Positions 22,149 to 26,720 of a stretch of DNA of 26,720 bases are shown in pieces. This DNA is from Rachicladosporium sp. CCFEE 5018. Taxonomy: Eukaryota > Ascomycota > Dothideomycetes > Cladosporiales > Cladosporiaceae. Made by a program: the position numbers and the translations under genes. Each line of letters opens with the position of its first letter. The stretch's first letter is position 1. A model generated the notes under the pieces. It searched no databases. It saw nothing but the letters and a program-made list of their open reading frames with translations, and was not told where the DNA came from. Location of the stretch: positions 1 to 26,720 of the forward strand of contig KZ111152.1 of NCBI GenBank assembly GCA_002077045.2, in the 5' to 3' direction.

Positions 22149-22588
22149 TGCAATTGACGGTAGAGCATAGAAGAATAGAGGTATCGACTCCAACGCATCT
22201 GCGATTGGAGAGACTCAGACTCGTGGTCAAGGTCATACTACTCAAGGTGCATGTGGGAAACTGATCGCAGCTCTAGACCGCCCAACTCCACGCTATACCA
22301 CCCTAGCTCATGCGCCGACGGTCAGACTAGGCCCGCGCAACTACCAGATAATCGCCATACGCGCAGAATCACATATCTGACTTCTTGATAAGGTTGAGCT
22401 CCTTCTGATGTCTTACTTGAAGTTTATGCGAGTATGTATCACTTTTGTTGCAGTGTAGAAACGCTGTGCTACAGGTAGCCCAATCGATGACTTGACTGGA
22501 AGGAAAGTGATCGGGAGTGGAGACGCCGAGGTGTTGACCACACCCAGTAACATTTGTTGATAATACATGATCATAGCACGCTCCTCAA
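22149..22588. other. Intergenic region before the tRNA gene
   Basis: 440 bases between the Mpv17-like stop codon and the tRNA-Phe gene. It holds the 3' untranslated region of the former. No other gene or repeat seen. Confidence 0.55.
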
Positions 22589-22689
22589 GTCGCTTTAGCT
22601 CACATGGGAGAGCGCCAGACTGAAGTTCACTTCGGTTTAGCATGCTGTGCGGTATCTGGAGGTACTGTGTTCGATCCACAGAAGCGACA
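22589..22689 (+). tRNA. tRNA-Phe (anticodon GAA) with a 28-nt intron
   Basis: All arms can be folded by eye. The acceptor stem GTCGCTT (22589-22595) pairs fully with AAGCGAC (22682-22688), and the discriminator is A at 22689. The D arm is GCTC...GAGC with a GGGA loop segment. The anticodon stem CCAGA/TCTGG (22615-22619, 22655-22659) encloses loop C-T-GAA-G plus A38, with anticodon GAA at 22622-22624. The T arm CTGTG-TTCGATC-CACAG is perfect (22665-22681). The intron is 22626-22653, one base 3' of the anticodon, the canonical eukaryotic position. The D, anticodon and T arms closely match yeast tRNA-Phe; only the acceptor stem differs clearly. No CCA is encoded, as expected in eukaryotes. It reads UUC and UUU codons. 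Confidence 0.97.
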
Positions 22690-23169
22690 TTGCTTCTGCC
22701 AGTGTTTACACTGGCACGACGATGTTTTTTCCTTTTGTGCTAGCTGATGGAGTGGATAATTGACATGGTCGTTCTTTCCCTGATTTCCAGTGCGATACGA
22801 CGCCAAGGCACCAAGACAACCTTCACACCGAAATCCCCAGAGCACGGCCCTCAGCCGTGTAAATCGATATGTTTGCCCGTTATACCCTCCCTCTTCCTCT
22901 CTCGTGCAAGCATATGCCAGCTATTTTCTTACACACCGCAATTCTCTAGCCCACATATGCGCTGGCGATGTAACAATTGCCGTTAGTCAGAGCGAAGGTA
23001 AGTGCGTCTGTCAAATGCTTGATGACGTCTCGTCGTCACGCGCCTTTACATCGCTCTCTCTTCGAAACATCTCACTCCCATGACTTCACTTACACATTTG
23101 GCAATGCTTCAATAACATCCCTTATTTCTCTCCTAATCTCCCCTGCGACAACACACTCACTCGACAGCC
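22690..23169. other. Intergenic region upstream of the glycine-zipper gene
   Basis: 480 bases holding the tRNA terminator and then the promoter and leader of the gene at 23170. The last 150 bases are rich in C and T (CTCTCTTCG, CATCTCACTCCC, TTTCTCTCC), usual for fungal leaders. No gene seen. Confidence 0.5.
22698..22730 (+). terminator. Hairpin plus T-run behind the tRNA-Phe gene (likely Pol III terminator)
   Basis: A perfect 7-bp inverted repeat GCCAGTG-TTTA-CACTGGC lies at 22698-22715, followed by T6 at 22725-22730 and a further T4 shortly after. RNA polymerase III stops at T-runs, and T6 about 36 bases past the tRNA end is the first one. The hairpin is not required by the standard model and may be incidental. 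Confidence 0.6.
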
Positions 23170-24658
23170 ATGGAGAAACTCATCCTGCGTGGCGTCATGT
23201 ACGGCGCCGACAAGATACCTGACCAATGGTTCGACAAAGTCCCCGGAGGGTTTTACAAGCAGAAGGAGGAAGCGCGCCGCGAGCGTGAGCGATCTCGGCG
23301 TCGCGATGGGCACGGTAGAAGTGGCGGTGGCGGACGCGATCATCGCAGAGAGGAGCCCAGACGCCGACGCTACAGTGACGAGTACGAGGATCGCAGTCGC
23401 AAGTACAATACCAATGAGGATGGGTATGGCATGAGGCGTAGTGCGACGAATGGGCAGGTGCCGAAGAGGTATAGTCGTGGCGCTAGCTCTGTGGATGGAG
23501 GTGATGATGAAGGGGATCCGTACTTTGATCAGGATCGGCCTAAGCTTATGGGAAGACAGCATGTGGGGAGACAGGAGCGGTACGATCCCAGGGACGATGA
23601 TCGGTATGGGTACGAAGACGGGTATGGTGCACGAGGCAGACGCGAGGAAGAGGGGAGGTATGAGCCACCTCCACTTGGAAGCGACAGCGGGAGGGGTAAA
23701 GAGTACGTTGCGGCCGCGACTGCTGCTGGAGCTGCAGCTGCGGCGCATGGTCAACGAGACCGCAGTGACCCACCGGCAACCGGAGGAGCTGGCAAGTACG
23801 TGCCTTACGCGCACCTCTACGGCGAAGATGCAGCGCGTGGATCCGTGACTGGCTCTGTCCAGCCAAACAGCATGAACCAAGTTGGCGCGGCCTTCAGCCC
23901 ACCCGCTTCTACAGCCGGCGCTGGAACCGCGCGCTTCGCCGACGACCCCGAGTCTGGCTACAATGACACCCGCTACGACGACCCTCGCCGCCGCTCCTAC
24001 TCCCCCTCCGAATACGACACAGGCTACATTCCACCCGCCCGTGTTCCCCGACACCGCTCCCCGTCCTACGATAGCTACGACTCCCGCCCGCGCCGCACGC
24101 GTAGTGAGCGTCGGCGCCCCTCTGATCACCCCTCCTCGCGCAACAAGTCTCGTGGTAAGTCCCTGTCACGCATGAAAGAGAACTTTGATACTTCACAGAA
24201 GGGATTGGGTTACGGTGGGGTAGGCGCACTGGCTGGTGCGGCTATCGGGAAGGATATGGGGAAGGGACCGTTGCCCGCTGCTATTGGGGCTGTGCTTGGT
24301 GGTGTGGGCGCTAATGCTTTTGGAGCCAGGGAAAGGTTCGTTGATGACCGTTTCATTGCGTCGCAATCAGGAAGATTGGATCAGCAGTCGAGCCAGGAGA
24401 AAGTCGGGTAAGGCTATAAGCATGCCCTTCGTGATCGTCTCTGCCATACTCATTGGCAGAGCTGATCGCTCCTCTTCAATTCCCCCTTCTCAATGCATCC
24501 CTCCCTCGCCCTACAATCACTAACTCCCTCATTACAGCCGCAAAGACCCTCACCGCCGCTCCGATTCTCGCGACCGCGCCCGCCGCGACTCTCGCGACTA
24601 CAGCCATCGCGATCGCCCGAGCGCTGCCAGAACCGTTGAGACTGGTCCTACGGGGTAG
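23170..24658 (+). CDS. Arg/Asp-rich low-complexity protein with a glycine-zipper segment, function unknown
   Basis: Two exons, 23170-24407 and 24538-24658, with a 130-nt intron (GTAAGG...TTACAG); 452 residues ending at TAG (24656-24658). The start ATG has a good context (GCCATGG). The N-terminus MEKLILRGVMYGADKIPDQW is the only ordered-looking start; then come long Arg/Asp/Glu/Tyr/Gly-rich disordered stretches, an Ala-rich run (about 180-193), and SYSPSEYDTGYIPPARVPRH. At about 345-385 lies a glycine-zipper-like hydrophobic segment (GGVGALAGAAIGKDMG, AAIGAVLGGVGANAFG), which could pack in a membrane or oligomer. Exon 2 is R/D-rich (HRRSDSRDRARRDSRD), which supports the splice. From memory, fungal proteins with DUF3824-type regions look like this; function is unknown. 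The same frame continues open past the stop (next entry). Confidence 0.75.
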
Positions 24659-24919
24659 TATTTCGAGGACAAAATTTCGCGACTGGTGCCGCTGGGCGAG
24701 CAGCTGAGAGCTGAGTATGCTGAGAAGCGTGGTGAGCGTAGGAGGGAGACGAGAGGCGGAGACAGGGAGAAGGACCAGAGGAGAGAGGTGAGGGAGGCGA
24801 GGGAGGCGAGGGAGGCGAGGAACGAGAGAAAGGCGATCGAGCGCGAACTGGAGGAGAAAAGGCAGGAACGAGATAGGTATGAGCGTGAGGCTGTGTATGG
24901 GCCTTTTGGGGGTAGGTGA
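24659..24919 (+). pseudogene. In-frame coding-like tail of the glycine-zipper gene beyond a TAG stop
   Basis: Directly after the TAG at 24656-24658 the same frame stays open for 86 codons to TGA at 24917-24919. It reads YFEDKISRLVPLGEQLRAEY, then a charged helical stretch rich in Arg and Glu (EKRGERRRE, ERELEEKRQERDRYE), ending VYGPFGGR. It keeps the composition of the upstream protein and starts like a structured helix, so it looks like the true C-terminus cut off by one codon. It could be a nonsense mutation, a base error, or part of a differently spliced transcript. Confidence 0.5.
24787..24822 (+). repeat. Four 9-bp tandem units coding for Arg-Glu-Ala
   Basis: Units of GGCGAGGGA type (first GGTGAGGGA, last GGCGAGGAA) at 24787, 24796, 24805 and 24814. 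In the frame of the tail they give repeated Arg-Glu-Ala triplets, a simple slippage-type expansion in a charged helix. Confidence 0.85.
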
Positions 24920-25518
24920 CGAGTGCGGGAGACTGAATGGTTGGGATTCGGGAGCGTGGCGTTGGTGCTGGTTTACTGCTTCCCTGATCTCCCTACGACG
25001 GGACCTTGAGCATCCTGGGTTCTGAGCATATCAGAAGTCTAGCTGTATCCATACTACTCTACGACATTGAAGAAGCAGCCGTCGCGGTTAACAACGTTGT
25101 GCATCAGCAGTCTATATTGCTTCTTACACAGATCTCTCACTATCCTAGCAGCGTCGCGACTCACTTGCGCAGCTGGCTGTATAGTAGCACAGCCTACAAA
25201 TCAGATCTCTGGAGAGGCGATACTGTGTCTTGAAGTTATGCCTATAGATTTACAAAGCGACGGCTTCGTGTCACTTGCGCGTCAAGATTTAAGCGCAGGC
25301 GCGAACCGCGTCATTCCTTGTCGATCTTTAAATAATCACATGCTGGCCTCTTCTTCAACACACAGATGTGTCCTCGACTACATCCTGCATTCTCTCGTCT
25401 ACTCACTCATTGGCTGGTCCTGCATGGTGCTGTCAATTACCAGCTCTCCGCACGCTCGTGCCTACCATCCTGGATCTCGCTCCTCATCTAGTGATCGACG
25501 CTTACTCAACCACCCACC
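24920..25518. other. Intergenic region upstream of the signal peptide peptidase gene
   Basis: About 600 bases with no supported gene. A plus-strand frame at 25067-25549 runs into the next gene but in another frame and without coding character. CT-rich sequence precedes the ATG at 25519 (CTCGCTCCTCATC; ACCACCCACC). Confidence 0.55.
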
Positions 25519-26720
25519 ATGCCTTCCCTCGACGACCTTCTCGCGATAGCCACCCAGACGAGGCCGATGATACCGATGTATGTCCACCTACTAGCATCGG
25601 CCCTCTTCCCCATAGTCACTGGCGCCTATGCCTCTTTGTCACGACCCTCGACAGCAGCGAAACCCGCCAAGGACCATATCGACGATGAGGACGATGATGA
25701 GGACGACACACCAACGCAAATGGAGGGCCTGAGTCCCAGAGACGCCATCGTCTTCCCCGTGACTGCTGGTCTGGTGCTGGCAGGACTGTACTGGGCGATC
25801 AAGCGGTATGGGGCTAAGGTTATCAATTTGGTGTTTGGGTATTACTTCGCGGGCGTTGGGCTGTTCAGTGTGGGTAAGATTATTAATGATGGGTTCGGGC
25901 TGGGGTTGGGGATGGTGTTTCCTGGGTATTATGCGTGGAAGGGACGGGTCTGGAGGGTTGAGACATCACAGCGGAAGGCGGTGGCTTTATACGATGGAAA
26001 GGAGAGGCAGGATGGGATGAGTGAGTCGAGGGAGGGTCCACTGCCTGGATGGCTGGGCAATCTTGGACTTTTTTACAAGATGAGTGATCGGCTGTGGAGT
26101 TTGCGAGCGCTGTCAAGGCAGAAGTACAGCGTCAAGCTCTACGCCAAGAACGTGGTGGACTCGAGGACGCTACTTACAGCGCTGAACGTGATCTCAGCCA
26201 TCGCTGGTACTGGTATCATAGCTTACAACCACTTCATCGACAAGCCCTGGTGGCTCACGAACCTACAGGGTTTTGCGGTCTCTTATTCGGCCATGCAGCT
26301 CATGTCGCCTACGACGTTCGCGACAGGATCGCTGATACTGGGTGGACTGTTCTTCTACGATATCTGGGCGGTGTTCTTCACGCCGTTGATGGTGACTGTG
26401 GCGAAGAATCTGGACCAGCCGATCAAGCTGCTGTTCCCGCGGCCTGATGAGGCAGGGAAAGATGGAGCTGATCCGGTGAAGAGCTATAGTATGCTTGGAC
26501 TTGGCGACATTGTGCTACCCGGCCTGGTGATTGGGCTGGCATTGAGATTCGATCTGCATATGTACTACCTCCGAAAGCAGCGATCGGCCACGAAGACCAC
26601 TGAAACTGGCGAGACGACCGCAGAGGTGGTGAAGGCTGAGTATACAACAGCAACTGGCCTCTTTGGTTCTCGACTTTGGACTTTCAGCGTCCCAGCTAAG
26701 CTCAAGCCTGCAGCTCTGAC
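25519..26720 (+). CDS. Signal peptide peptidase (presenilin-type aspartyl protease, GxGD family), 3' partial
   Basis: The frame opens at ATG 25519 (context CCACCATGCC) and is open for 400 codons to the right edge without an intron. The N-terminal helix (YVHLLASALFPIVTGAYASL) is followed by an acidic stretch (HIDDEDDDEDD), then PRDAIVFPVTAGLVLAGLYW and several further hydrophobic helices. Both catalytic aspartates are in place: Asp281 in FFYDIWAVFFTP (YD motif) and Asp330 in MLGLGDIVLPGL (GxGD motif). The third hallmark, PAL, should follow near the C-terminus, beyond or at the edge of the window. The family cuts signal-peptide remnants and tail-anchored or ER proteins inside the ER membrane; in filamentous fungi SPP has been linked to the hypoxia/sterol regulator SREBP. 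The large hydrophilic insert near 155-185 (YDGKERQDGMSESREG) is normal for fungal forms. Confidence 0.95.
   Translation, partial: MPSLDDLLAIATQTRPMIPMYVHLLASALFPIVTGAYASLSRPSTAAKPAKDHIDDEDDDEDDTPTQMEGLSPRDAIVFPVTAGLVLAGLYWAIKRYGAKVINLVFGYYFAGVGLFSVGKIINDGFGLGLGMVFPGYYAWKGRVWRVETSQRKAVALYDGKERQDGMSESREGPLPGWLGNLGLFYKMSDRLWSLRALSRQKYSVKLYAKNVVDSRTLLTALNVISAIAGTGIIAYNHFIDKPWWLTNLQGFAVSYSAMQLMSPTTFATGSLILGGLFFYDIWAVFFTPLMVTVAKNLDQPIKLLFPRPDEAGKDGADPVKSYSMLGLGDIVLPGLVIGLALRFDLHMYYLRKQRSATKTTETGETTAEVVKAEYTTATGLFGSRLWTFSVPAKLKPAAL

Noticed and set aside
24655..24708. 54-nt intron that would remove the TAG of the glycine-zipper gene
   Set aside because: The length fits and the frame is kept, but the donor GTAGTA and acceptor TGAG are weak, there is no clear branch site, and it would delete the best protein-like part; kept only as an option under findings.

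Overview
The window looks like nuclear DNA of a filamentous ascomycete. Almost every gene is split by short GT-AG introns, mostly 51-62 nt. The families are typically fungal: an AA9 copper monooxygenase with a CBM1 cellulose-binding tail, a hybrid histidine kinase, a Dal5-type permease and a Chs4/Skt5-like chitin synthase regulator. A Dothideomycete or related Pezizomycotina lineage is my guess; the class cannot be fixed from sequence reading alone. All gene models below were joined by hand from splice signals and reading-frame continuity.

Layout, left to right: the 5' end of a mitochondrially targeted protein leaving the left edge (-, 328..1); a three-exon short-chain dehydrogenase (+, 1404..2466); a 1306-residue hybrid histidine kinase with receiver domain (+, 3048..7019); an allantoate/pantothenate-type MFS permease (-, 8962..7268); a 2-oxoglutarate/Fe(II) oxygenase (+, 10044..11317) divergent from the permease; an AA9 lytic polysaccharide monooxygenase with CBM1 (-, 12588..11431); a large Q/Y-rich Sel1-repeat protein ending in a CaaX box (-, 17092..13384); POP1, the largest protein subunit of RNase P/MRP (+, 17554..20883); an Mpv17/PMP22 membrane protein (+, 21420..22148); an intron-containing tRNA-Phe(GAA) gene (+, 22589..22689) with a hairpin and T-run behind it; an Arg/Asp-rich protein with a glycine-zipper segment and an in-frame stop before a still-open tail (+, 23170..24658, tail to 24919); and the first 400 codons of a signal peptide peptidase (+, 25519..26720), which runs off the right edge.

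The genes do not form one pathway. They are a mix of housekeeping functions (RNase P/MRP, tRNA-Phe, Mpv17, signal peptide peptidase), cell-wall biology (Chs4-like protein), signalling (histidine kinase) and nutrition or biomass degradation (AA9, permease, oxygenase). The permease and oxygenase share one 1.08-kb divergent promoter region and could be co-regulated.

The most unusual feature is inside POP1. A 228-bp coding segment occurs three times in perfect head-to-tail tandem, in frame, within the conserved N-terminal POP1 region, adding 152 residues. Each copy contains AG|GTAAGA, so splicing between copies could in principle remove the extra units exactly. It may be a very recent duplication, a nascent intron, or an assembly artefact. 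The second oddity is the in-frame TAG in the glycine-zipper protein.
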